Positions 1 to 9,657 of a DNA stretch of 12,970 nucleotides are shown here, piece by piece (positions within the stretch are counted from its first letter, which is position 1; each line of letters begins with the position of its first letter). Position numbers and translations under genes: made by a program. This DNA comes from Gryganskiella cystojenkinii. Lineage: Eukaryota; Mortierellomycota; Mortierellomycetes; Mortierellales; Mortierellaceae. The notes under the pieces are model-generated. The model was not told the DNA's origin. It did no database searches and saw only the letters and a program-made list of their open reading frames with translations. The stretch is taken from contig JAAAIG010000105.1 in assembly GCA_015852425.1 (NCBI GenBank), positions 54,024-66,993 on the forward strand, written 5' to 3'.

Positions 1-332
1 TTTGTTCTGTGCTGCTGATATTTCGTTGTTGAAGGCAGTTGCAGGCAGTTTGAACAGAAAAGTGGGGGAGGGGACAGAACGGTGATCCTGTGTTCGTTTT
101 GTCTCACTTAATTCTCCTCTGTTTTCTCACCGGTCGTGTCATATGTCATGGGAAGACGCTCGTTGGATAGGTGTTTTCTTCGTGGTTGTTGCTGCTGTTC
201 TTGTTCTTTGTCGTTACAATCTGAACCACCTGCACACTAGAGGACTTTGCAGGATCAAGATCAAGAGTGGAACCTCATAAGCTAACCTGTTAAAACCTCA
301 TTCTTCGTACCTTACTACTATGCCCCTTATAG
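1..332 (+). other. Leader / first-intron region of the KH gene, start unresolved
   Basis: No reading frame joins this stretch directly to the KH gene: the frame used downstream has a stop (TAG) at 330-332. That TAG also ends a good 3' splice site (TTATAG) preceded by a CTAAC branch-like element at 282-286, so an intron probably ends at 332 and the coding exon starts at 333. The matching donor and the start ATG are not clear; they may lie here behind a weak donor or left of the window. A 45-codon ATG ORF (143-280) with a strongly hydrophobic stretch of about 18 residues lies in this leader. It could be an upstream ORF or chance. Confidence 0.4.
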
Positions 333-3300
333 CCACGTCTCTCTGTCAAGATCAGCAAGACCGCCATCACCGCTGACCCAAGCAGCCTTGACACAGCAGC
401 GACAACGACACTCACGCCCACAGACCAGGCGAGCAAAGCAGCGACAACCTCCTCAACATCATCAATACCCACCGTAGAAAACGATACCACTCCTGCTACT
501 ACCACTGACAACAACTACAATACCCAATCTCGGTCACAAAGCCCCCAACAGCAACAGCAGGACCCGCAACAGAACCCTCTCGACCGATCTCAATCCGTCT
601 CTCCTGCACAACCGACGTCTGCGGCTGTCGCCCCTTCCTTCTCGACGTATCTCACTGTCCAGCCCCAGTTCAAGACTCAAGTCGAGCAGATCTCCATCTC
701 GACAAAGACCTCAATCAGTCTAGTTTCGAGTCATTTCCATGCGCTCCCCTCTGCGAAATCTGCGATCGCTGCGCACGCTCGACAGGAGGTGGCCGAACTT
801 CTTATCTCGGGCACGTGGGAAAACGCCGAGGCTGCTCGACTCCTCTTGTTGGCCGCCATCGATTCTCTTCAATCCGGAATCGTTCAGGAAAAGCTTCATG
901 TCGAGCTCAAGTTTCAAAACATGATTGGAGGTCGTAAACGCCAGGATGCTCAGGATCTCATGGCCAGAACCAGGACCAGTATCTACTTCGCATCGCCTTT
1001 TGTTCAGACCGTCAACAAATCTGGACTGCCAGTGGATCCTAGAAACAACGAGTTGATCATCACGGGTGAACCCGCGAATGTGCAGATCGTCAAGGATGCA
1101 TTGTCGAGATCCTATGTCCGCTCTCAGGCCTCTGCGCCAGCTTGTACTCGTCAAGTCAACATTGCCTCGCGTAAACTAGACTGGATGTTGCTGAACCATC
1201 GGGATAAGCTGAGGGCCATCATGACTGACAATGCCACCTTTATCGCCTTTCCACCTCTGGGAGCCAGCCATCCCATCATCTTTGTCTATGGAGAATCTCG
1301 AGTCAACGTGGAGAGAACCATCCGAACTGTCATGCAACTGGTAAGTGGATGTCAATCAAAAGAAGCGTATTAATTGGTAGCGCTATGCTTTCTCTAAAAC
1401 TAACTTTATCTTCCTCCTTGTCTTATTAGTCCTCACAATTCCACTCTGGATCGATTAACTTGCTCACGGCGATTCGTGATAACCTGGTGGCGATTCCTAT
1501 AAATGCGACCAACACTCTCTCACCTTTTGCGAACATCTCCAAGCTCGTCTCCCAATCATCTGGAGCAGAAGTCGAGTTCAGAAACAACGGGTTTTTTATT
1601 TTCGGCAATGAGATTCAAACCCGGATGGCCGTCCAGTTTTTGGCCGATATCGATTTCATCAAAAATTTACCATATGAGGTCAAATTCTCGGTTGAGCTCG
1701 CGAACGAACACAGAGAATTTATCTCGGGCAAGAAGAACGGCAAGATCAACCGGATCATGAAGGCCACTGGGGCCAAAATCAAGTTTGATCCTTGCAACGA
1801 GTACAACTTTTACGTCGACTTGAGTTCGACGATTGCAGTCAAGGCTGTCGAGGCTTTGGCATTGCTGCAGGAGGAGTTGCCCGCCGAGATCTCGTTTTAC
1901 GTTCCAGAGACTTATCACAAGCGGATTATAGGTGTCGGTGGCAAGAATATTCAACGGATCATGAAAAAGTTTGGTGTCTACGTCAAGTTCTCCAACTCTG
2001 AGGAATTTGCCAACCTCGGAGGCTATTTTGACAACCTTGACAACGTCGTTGCCAGAACCCCCTCCAAGAACGCATTGAACCTCGATAACCTCAAGCATGC
2101 CGTCATGGAATTAGTCAACCCCAAAGACAAGGACTTTGTGCACCACTCCCTCGCGATCCCCAAACAGTACCATCTCTCGTTGCTCTCGGATCATGCAAAG
2201 GCCCTTCATGAGATGCAAGAGGCCACGAATGCCATGGTCAAGTTCCCTGAGAAGGAGACCGGAAGCGACACGGTTTGGATCTCTGGGCCTGAGAGTTTGA
2301 TTCAGCAAGCGACTTCAATGCTTCTGTCTCTTGTGGATGAGCAATACGTCTATCTAGTCCCGTACTCGGAGGCAATGAGTCGAGTCTTGGCAAAGCCCGA
2401 GTTCCAGACTGAGGTTCTGACGAAGATGAAGAACGAATGGAACATGACTCTAGTTGTTCCCGAGGTTCCTGCCGAGGTCACAAAACCCCAAAGCGAGAAA
2501 TCGAGCACAAGTGGTAACGCACATGCAGCTTTGGAGTCTGCTACTACTTCTTCGCCATCTGAGAATAAGAACGGCGCTGCTTCTCGCAAGGACTCTGAGG
2601 AAGTCGTGGATGAAAAGTTGGCTCGATCTCTGAGCAGTCTCACGGACAGTGACGACGAGAACGAAGATAGTGAGGAAGAGGATCACGTCTTCATCTTCAA
2701 GTACAGCCGTAACAACGAAGATTACTTACAGAGCGCAAAGGAACTTTTAGTTCAGTACTTGATCGATAACCAGATCGAGGTCTACGATGATGAGATTCGA
2801 GTCCAACGACCTCGTTCGGATTCCTTTGCGGAAGCCTTCCCTCATTTCAACAGCAAGATCCTGTCTTCGGTTACGGGTGGTGGTACGTTCTTGATTTTTT
2901 TTTTTTTGATTTTTTTTGGACAGCGACTCGATTGAACACTGGACTGACATCTTATTCCGCTTTCTGTTTATAGAGCTTCCTGCGCCTGCCCCTGCATTCC
3001 TCAACTACTCTCTCTTTGAGAATGCTGGCAACGCTTTCGAGCCCTTGAATCGCGCACCCGGACCTTTGAACGGTGGGCAGGGCATGCCTGGATCTATGGT
3101 GGCTCCCGATATCCGCGCCTTGTTCTCTCAAGGCCCTTCCCCAGGTCTGCCACCTCTGTCGACGTCACCTCCTCGCTGGCCAGAACAGCACTCGCGTCAA
3201 CTGACCTCTGTTCCAGGATCTTCTGCAGGACTCAACTCTACGATGACGGCATCGGGTCCAAGTTCCACAGGTGGCCAATCCACAGGATCAAGTCATCTCA

Positions 3301-4754
3301 GCAGTCAATCCCCTTATAATAGATTGACCTCTTTGCCGATCGATCCCTGGGGTACCCCAGGAAAGCAACAGCCTCAACTTCACCAGTCTTCCACGTCGGG
3401 TTATCCTGGAACCCTTGGTCCCTTCCGAACACCACCTCCAGGAATGTCAAACACCACTTCGGGAGGCATGCATGGTACTTCCCCCAGTGGATTCTTCTCG
3501 CCCAACAACCAGAATCAACAATCTCAGATCTTTTCGCCTGAAGGACCTTACGGGAGTGGCGCGATGGGGTATCAAACGCCGGGATCCGCAGCAACGACCC
3601 ATCTCTACTCGAACAACAACTCGCCTGTTCAGGGATCTTCAACTAACGGTTTCCCCAACTTTATGGGGCATCAATCTCCCAACCACCAGCAACAGCAACA
3701 GCAACAGCAACTTCATCATCATCATCAGCCCTCCCCGCAGAGACCTCTCTCAGGCTCCTCATCCGGGTCGCGTGATAGCCTGCAGTTCCTGGAGGAGAAG
3801 ATGATGTCTGGCCCAGCTTTCGGTCCCGGCTATGGGCCATCGTTGAACAGCAGCAATACCGGAGGTTCTCGAAACCATCCTGGACAGATGGGATACCCAC
3901 AGCAGCAGCACCTTTCCACCGGTAGCAATAGCGGCCAAACATACCCCTCCGGCTCTTCGTTGCAATCGAACCAATACCCGTCAAGTCGGCAACGTCATTC
4001 AAGCCACAACAGCAACACGAGTCACCATACCATGTTCCTCGGTACCGCAGGTCTCTCCTCTACTGGTGCAAGTAGCGTGAACAGCGATGACATCTCTACT
4101 GAGGATGAGGGCGACGATTCACCGTTTGATGACATGAGAAACAAGTACCGGACTTCATTCAACTCTCAGCAATACCACCAATACCAAGGTGCATTCAACT
4201 CTCAAGGACTTACCGGATCATCGGCGCTGTCAAATCGCAGAGGATCGGTTCCTTCGATGGGATCCATGTACAGCAACCAACAGCTTTACCACTCGAACCA
4301 CCCTCCTCAGCAACAGCAACATCAGCAGTCGGTAACGCCACCGCCGAATGTGATTCGACTAAGCAACAGCAGTTCGGATCTGTATGCACGCAAGTCTCTT
4401 GTAAGTGCGATGGCGAGACACTCGATCGGTCCTCAACAGGACAACAGCATTGGATCCGGTCGCTCACCGATCGGTGCCGGTGCCCCGTTGAACCTCTCTG
4501 GATCTGCGTTTAGTAACGATCGGGATCTATTCTCGAGCGGCTTGGGAGGCATCATCGGTGGCGGTACGATCAGTCATGGCAATACCGCGGCCACTTTGAG
4601 TCACAACAATGGTCTTGCTGGACTTGGGGGTTCGGTTGATAACCAACCGGATGGTCGTCACACTGGTTCCGCGTCGTTGATGGGATCAACACTTTCACCC
4701 TCTGCGCTTCCGTTCCTGGCCGAGTCACCATTGGACCGTGGCTGGGGTCGTTAA
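333..4754 (+). CDS. Multi-KH-domain RNA-binding protein with Q/N/S/G-rich tail (5' end not resolved)
   Basis: Three visible exons, 333-1340, 1430-2882 and 2974-4754, join in phase into 1413 residues ending at TAA. Residues 1-120 are Thr/Ser/Gln-rich. A series of KH-like units follows: about 190-260 (IGGRKR loop at 198-203), 275-336 (degenerate, NHRD loop), 340-410 (degenerate), 418-485 (SGKKNGK loop at 435-441), 488-565 (classic GVGGKN loop at 504-509) and 571-640 (loop lost, SDHA). A last unit, about 645-790, appears split by an acidic Ser/Glu/Asp insert of about 75 residues. KH units with an intact GxxG-type loop bind single-stranded RNA or DNA; the others are probably structural. Residues 821-1413 are low-complexity Gln, Asn, Ser, Gly and Pro, typical of cytoplasmic mRNP proteins. 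A role in mRNA localisation, stability or translation is inferred from the family (Scp160/vigilin/Bicaudal-C-like KH arrays). No in-frame ATG occurs before 921, so the real start must be upstream of 333 in another exon. Confidence in the KH assignment is high; the exact orthologue is not identified. Confidence 0.88.
1341..1429 (+). other. Spliceosomal intron in KH gene
   Basis: An 89-nt intron with donor GTAAGT, an ACTAAC branch-like site near 1399-1404, a pyrimidine-rich tract and acceptor TTATTAG. It lies between codons (phase 0). The upstream frame runs to a stop inside the intron, while the downstream frame opens exactly at the acceptor, and the joined reading is continuous KH-like protein. 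Confidence 0.9.
2883..2973 (+). other. Spliceosomal intron in KH gene with early T-run
   Basis: A 91-nt intron with donor GTACGT and acceptor TTTATAG, splitting a GAG codon after its first base. It contains a run of 14 T (2895-2908) and another of 8 T (2911-2918), unusually close to the donor rather than the acceptor. A CTGAC branch-like element sits at 2943-2947. Splicing joins the acidic/KH part to the long low-complexity exon and removes an in-frame stop (TGA at 2933-2935). Confidence 0.85.
3687..3725 (+). repeat. CAG/CAA repeat followed by CAT repeat (Q8-L-H4)
   Basis: Alternating CAG and CAA codons give eight glutamines, then one leucine and four histidines from CAT codons. The tract lies inside the last exon of the KH gene. 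Shorter Q/H runs occur around 4309-4330. The mixed CAG/CAA pattern is less slippage-prone than a pure run, but the site is a likely place for length polymorphism. Confidence 0.9.
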
Positions 4755-5156
4755 AAGAGGCACCTTTTTTGATATCCATTATTTCCGGATTTGACGACAT
4801 TGTTACTCTCTTTCTGTCATTCGGTTCATTTCAGTTTTTCATTGTTTCTTGGAATTTGCAGACATTTTACCCCCTCCCCGTTCCACCTTTCATTTGCTTT
4901 CTCTCTTTCCCGTTTTCATGCCTTCATTGCACAGACAATATCTAAAAAAAATCCCCAATCCTAAAAAAAAATATGAATACCTTTACTTTTCTTGCTTCCT
5001 GTGAATATCTTCTCTTTGTCTTTTCTTTTTGCAGTCCCATATTCCCCCTCCCTCTTTAGCAGCTATTATTTTCTGTTCTTTGCTTCGAAACATTTCTTAT
5101 CTTTACCATATTCCCCTTTGCTTAGATGCATAATAAACTCTTCGAAAAAAACTGTT
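4755..5156 (+). terminator. 3' UTR of KH gene with AATAAA poly(A) signal
   Basis: No coding reading is evident between the KH stop and the convergent locus. The stretch is T/C-rich with A-runs around 4943 and 4963. A canonical AATAAA occurs at 5132-5137, about 380 nt after the stop codon, which is plausible for 3' end formation near 5150-5165. The stop codon of the minus-strand pseudogene lies at 5157-5159, so the two 3' ends abut or overlap. Confidence 0.6.
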
Positions 5157-5350
5157 TTATAGCAATTTTTGATAATTACTCGCTAACGCTTGGTGGGGAG
5201 GAGGTCTATCACAGGCCATGACCTTGGCATTCATCTCATCGATCACATCCAACAACCGTTGTGTCTCCTTCACAGCCTCTGAGAGTGTGTTGTCCCTGTT
5301 CTGCTAACAAGTTTTGGAACTGCTGCTTTGCATTCAACTCAAAGTTCAGG

Positions 5351-5428
5351 CTCATTATTACAGCAGGAGTGTAACACACCATTTGTATATTTGCTAGTTA
5401 GACCTTGTGATGGGAGGGATACATTCAC
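5351..5428 (-). other. Relic intron in minus-strand pseudogene
   Basis: On the minus strand a 78-nt intron runs from GTGAAT to AATGAG with a CTAAC branch-like element. Removing it bypasses a TGA and joins the SSAA reading in phase (after two bases of an Ala codon) to the LNFEL reading. The donor is not optimal, so the exact site is uncertain. Confidence 0.5.
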
Positions 5429-5568
5429 GCTGCTGCGCTTGAATCGTAGGGTACTGTCACTTCTTTCACATCAAGTGTTCCATTCATCCAAGCTTTATCT
5501 GTCCTGATGCGCTTCGCTTGCTCTTCTTGCGAAGGGTATATGAAGAAGTCGCCGCCGCCTAAAATTAT

Positions 5569-5628
5569 CTGAAAATACGTTTGGTTAAGTGCGACTCTTT
5601 TTAAATTTTGTTCCATTTGATTAATTAC
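5569..5628 (-). other. Relic intron in minus-strand pseudogene
   Basis: On the minus strand, GTAATT to TTTTCAG, exactly 60 nt, with a CTTAAC branch-like site about 20 nt before the acceptor. The length is a multiple of three and there is no stop inside, so the frame stays open even if it is retained. Splice signals are better here than at the other introns of this locus. Confidence 0.6.
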
Positions 5629-6341
5629 CTGCGCAGAAACAAGAGGCCAAAAGCCAAGTAACAGTCCAAACTCGTATGGGCTCGAAACCAGTCAAAACCT
5701 CCCTAGAGCTGTCAGCGGGTAAAATGCCTCAGAGTGCAGACTGATGATGTACATATTTATCTCCATGCCTTGTCCGTGAATCAGAATAACAGGCGTAGAA
5801 AATTCATCTGAAAAGGACTGTCGACAACCCTCTTGCCCATTACGACCAGCGTCTTGTAGTCTTTTCTCATGTGACGAGGCGACAAACGTTTTAAGTTTGC
5901 CAAGAATACAGTATATGAATGCTCGCCGAACGATACCTGGTAGTCAGGGAACTCCAGAATGGAGTCAAGGTTCGTCATGCTACCAGGCAGAGGATCGCGT
6001 GACCTATAAAAACGTCAACGTATAAAAACTGATACTAACATAGAACCAGCAAACATGTCGAATACCGCGGCAAGAATGGGCCTCCAGAAGGCGCTTGTGT
6101 ATGTATCCTCGTTATTGCCTCCCCTTGGCTTATACCAGTCTGTGTAAGCCCACAGGTTAGCCTCGCTGGACACAGAACGTGCACCATTGAGCTCCCAATC
6201 GCCGGTCCTCTTCAAATCATTCCTGAGAGGCCTCAAAGTCGCACATTGCTGACTGCGCGGACAACTGCGCCAAAAAACCTCTGTTCTGAGAGGGAGATAC
6301 ATGACGGCTTTGCATCAGGAAAGACGTGTTTGATAGCATCG

Positions 6342-6459
6342 CTTGAAAAAAAATTCAGGCAACAAACGCACCTGCAAAGCCTAGTGACCACAAAGCAAAT
6401 TAAACTGTAATAAAATAGCAGGCAGAAGATGAAAGGTTCTTGCATTAAACCATGCTTAC
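6342..6459 (-). other. Relic intron in minus-strand pseudogene
   Basis: On the minus strand, donor GTAAGC and acceptor TTTTTTTCAAG, 118 nt. The upstream frame would stop within the donor (TAA). After splicing, TT plus C forms a Phe codon and the reading continues as DAIKHVFPDAKPS, the only open frame on the other side. Signal quality and phase agreement make this the best supported intron of the locus. Confidence 0.7.
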
Positions 6460-7954
6460 AATGGCTCGCACTCCGTTATTGCTTTTGCTTTCATGGTAAC
6501 GGTTCTTCGGTAAGTCATGAGTAGCATGTTGATATCCTGGCTGTTGATCTGGAGGTGGCTGGAAGGGTCACAGGACTGTTCACTCGAGAAAATTTTACTG
6601 GCCCCACGAACGAACTGGATATCCAAAGTAACAAGATAATTTCCAGTGCATGTTCCGATGATGATATGTGGGTTGTTGAACTTATCCGGAATGATGACAA
6701 TTTTGAGTACCTTTGGGTATTGGGAAGTTGATTGATCGTCTGGGATGTTGGTATGGTGCGTCTTTACGGATTCCGCATGCGGGTCCTGTGCCCTGTCCCT
6801 GGAATAGTACTCAGTAAAGACAATTTTGTCTGTTTGCTCCTGTGGCGACAATGGCGCCTATAAGACGTTCCATCCCGGATTTCCCGCCTTGCGTCATCAC
6901 CTCAATGTGATCCTGGTTAAGCACATCCTCATATCCATCAGGCACTGTTGGATGGTTCGAAATGTCGTTTGAGTTACACAATGGGTAACGGCTGAGAGAG
7001 TGACCTTGTGGGATAATGTCTCGGAGATGTTCCGCAGCCCCTTCTGACATAAACGACGCAGTCATGACACCGGGCACATTTCGCAGTAGTAAGCATCATC
7101 TCCACAGTCAAATCTCCGTAAAGAGTTTGGACTAGGTACCGTTTTTGCTGTTCCTTCTCGTCTTTTGTGTCCTCTTGATAATTAGCACCAGTCCAAAGCA
7201 GAACCCGGGGCTTTTTTGAACATCGCTGTTCGTCGACTTCTTGGACTGGTGGTTGTGCGGTCAATCCAAGGTCCCGTCCATGGTATGTACAGCTGGCGGC
7301 AATCGACGAAGCTGCGGTCGTGTTGACTTTGGTGGATATGAATCTACAGGAGGTGCATAGGAATATTTGGTTGTGGAGTCTCCGCGTCTTGCATTTGTGA
7401 AATCCGTGTGTGCCTGCAGTGGAGTCTCGTATATTTGTCCTGCAAGTGGCTCCGAGTTGTCATTACCACCGCGATCTCATGGGATGGAGACTCTTGTCTG
7501 CGTGGAACTTTGGGCGGCGCTCTAGTGGGCCTGGTGCCAATCATAGTGACGCGTCGCATGTTTGATACTAATCATAGCACCGCACTCCTTGCATCGTACA
7601 AGTTTCGTTCCGTCTGCTACCGCGTTAAAAATATGCAGGGAGCCATTGACCCTGTCCCTGATTGTGATACGTCCGTCAGTGTTGCTCTTGGAGCGCTGGG
7701 TTGGTCCGAGTCCGCCAGTATCAGTCACTGTTTCTGAAAAGAGCGAGCACGTAGCCGAGCAGAACGTGATCCTCCGCGCAAGGTTACGAAAGTGCAGATA
7801 TAGAATATACTGGAGGCTAGGTGGTATGGCGAAGTCGGTGATATGAACGAACTTCGATTCAGGACTACTTGAATGTAGAGGCTCAACTACAAGCAGCAAG
7901 ACGATTATGTTAGAAGTTAATCGCGTCAAAACAAACGCGATGAAGGCTTTGCAT

Positions 7955-8822
7955 TATTTGAGCCAGGAGCATTTACGGTGTAGTTACCTTGAGTCCAGGA
8001 ATGATCCGATGTATTTTTCTTTTTTTTTTTTTTTGGTTCGCCGACGTTGCCTGATGTGTGGAGAACTTATGGGGACAAACATTGATCGAGCTCATTGATG
8101 TCCTTTAGCGGTCATGGGTAACGGTGGTAATTTTTTGTGTCCTTGTGCCATGAAGAAAATACACGATGTGAAAGCCCTCAACCAAGCACCTTCCTTTTAC
8201 TGTTATACATGACTAGCAAATGCTCTGCCCCTCTGCAAGAGTCCATGACTGCTAAAGGCATGGGTTACTGCGGAGAGGGCTGGGTCGAGCCTAGCAGGGT
8301 GGGAAGACTCTGGGAAGGTGATGAAACGCGTGGAGCGACGGATAGGTGATCAACGCCATGCGACATGCAAGGATTTTATGATGTGATGTTTGAAGTTGCA
8401 AGGAAGGAAGCCATGGAGGACACCAGGACCAGCTTACCAGCTTACCGTCCAACTCTGCCATTGGGGGGAACCTTCTCTCTTTCTCTCTTTTCTCTGCCTC
8501 TCTCGCCCATTTTCTTTTTCTGATAGAGGAAGTCATGGTTACTTATTCGAGACAAGGACAGAGGGTGGGAAAAGTAGAAGGACAGAGGTGTGGGAAAAGC
8601 AGAAGTCATGGTTACTTCTAAGCCAAAAAAAAAAGAGTCGCACAGACACTCAGGAGTAACAGTTACTTCTGCACGAACCCATCCCTCTTTTTTTCAGCCA
8701 TTATTGTTACTGCTACGATTCTTCGATTATGGAAGACCAAGATAAGGGCCAGGAATCCAAATAAAAAGTTTTCGGGAAGAGTGTTTGGCGGTTACTCCCC
8801 TTCTTGTCTTTGTTATTTTCAG
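7955..8822. other. Region without recognisable gene, low complexity and short repeats
   Basis: No frame on either strand reads like protein. Visible content: a T-run around 8018-8034, a CT-rich block at 8470-8520, a partial direct duplication at 8529-8617, A-runs and an unusual clustering of the pentamer GTTAC/GTAAC. Two pyrimidine-rich tracts ending in CAG (8684-8697 and 8797-8822) look like 3' splice sites. The second would define the first visible exon of the next locus. The short frames present lack ATG starts or coding character. Confidence 0.5.
8529..8617 (+). repeat. Imperfect local duplication
   Basis: GAAGTCATGGTTACTT occurs at 8529-8544 and again at 8602-8617. Between them, AGGACAGAGG followed by GTGGGAAAAG and AGAAG is also present twice (from about 8555 and from about 8579), with single-base differences. 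It looks like a recent local duplication of about 25-75 nt with later rearrangement. Confidence 0.65.
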
Positions 8823-8994
8823 CCAACATGAGAAAAAAAAAATTCGCGAGTCAGAAATTCATTCCACCTCTATCCCCAAGTCGCCCCCCCCCCGTGTGGC
8901 CTTCCCGACCAGATGTTCCCACAGTGACTCAGTAACCACCCCAAGTGGCCAAACCAGTGATGATAAATACAGGTCGGACTTAGCTGGGGACGCC

Positions 8995-9054
8995 GATGAC
9001 GAGAAAAACGATGACGAAAAAGACAATGACAAGAAAGACAATGACGAGAAAGAC
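8995..9054 (+). repeat. 15-nt tandem repeat, four units
   Basis: Four in-frame 15-nt units with one or more changes between neighbours, followed by a partial GAAGACGAC. Each encodes a five-residue unit of form [DN]-D-[EK]-K-[ND], making an alternating acidic/basic tract. The repeat keeps the frame of the damaged zinc-finger locus. Confidence 0.85.
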
Positions 9055-9479
9055 GAAGACGACAGCAATACCGAGGGAGACAAGCTACTGAACCCCTGGA
9101 AAGGCTGCAAAGTCTACCACTCATGCACCTCTCACACGGTCCAATAATTCCTAAAGGATTATGGGAACCCTATTGGACATGACAGCATCAATTGGAAAGG
9201 ATCTTCTGTCTCTCTCCAGTCTGAAAAGAACCATATCGCTCGTGTCCACACCCAACAGCCTTGCTTCGTTGTCTGTGTCAGTTCTCGTATCTTTGTCTCA
9301 TTCCTTCGCTCCGGAAAGGAAATGGGGTACCAGTGCATTTGCCTCCGAAAGTCTCGATATTGCCACAACCACCAGAGACACATCAAGACCTGCAAGGCTA
9401 TACAAGAAGCCGACTACAAAAACTTTTCACCAACAGGATATGTCCAAATCATCTCGTATGAATATTGTGACTGGAACAA

Positions 9480-9598
9480 GTATGCTCCAACAAGATGGTC
9501 AATTCACCCTTCTACTCTCTCTTTGCACGAAATCACCCTCAATTCACTAATTGATAGATAACCTCTCTCTTTGTTTATCCCAACATAATGACTTGAAG
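9480..9598 (+). other. Predicted intron in zinc-finger-like locus
   Basis: Donor GTATGC and acceptor TTGAAG, 119 nt, with a CACTAAT branch-like element around 9544-9550. It splits a codon after its second base and joins the finger-containing frame to the AKPRVKDEP reading. The acceptor lacks a long pyrimidine tract, so the site is plausible but not strong. Confidence 0.4.
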
Positions 9599-9657
9599 TG
9601 CCAAACCACGCGTGAAGGATGAACCCGCAGGATCTAAAGCCTTGATTCCTTCAAAAG

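Larger units (their letters stand above)
5157..7954 (-). pseudogene. Decayed multi-exon gene, hydrophobic start, C2H2 finger, helical tail
   Basis: I do not recognise a named family, though the pieces read like one multicopy fungal protein. Reading 7954 to 5157: an ATG at 7952-7954 is followed one base out of frame by MKAF-like and then hydrophobic sequence resembling a signal peptide. A finger of form C-X2-C-X11-H-X3-H follows at 7593-7534. Then come a Cys/His patch around 7405-7340, a long open frame at 7462-6974 and its continuation at 7077-6811, then 6851-6460. After an intron the reading continues at 6341-6233, 6302-5781 and 5790-5429, and then at 5350-5157. The last part is polar and helix-like, ending PPPHQALASNYQKLL-stop. 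Frame changes without usable introns occur near 7952, 7540-7460, 7080, 6850-6810, 6235, 5795 and 5305. In-frame TGA codons lie at 6811-6813, 6015-6017 and 5692-5694. The introns at 6342-6459, 5569-5628 and 5351-5428 still join in phase, so this is an old spliced gene inactivated by small indels and nonsense changes, not a processed copy. Sequencing error could explain one or two breaks but hardly all of them. Confidence 0.68.

Noticed and set aside
720..2098. Minus-strand frames across the KH exons
   Set aside because: They are shadows of a strongly supported plus-strand gene and cross its introns and splice sites.
4401..4439. Perfect donor GTAAGT inside the last KH exon with a CAACAG 39 nt later
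   Set aside because: The reading is open and protein-like across it, no branch site lies between, and 39 nt is very short. An optional in-frame intron cannot be excluded but is not supported.
7408..7846. Plus-strand frames over the 5' part of the minus-strand pseudogene
   Set aside because: The opposite strand gives the zinc-finger motif and continuous protein-like pieces; the plus frames have no recognisable features.
8859..9110. Two Ser-rich or Arg/His-rich frames on the minus strand
   Set aside because: They are complements of the acidic/basic 15-nt repeat and have no independent coding features.
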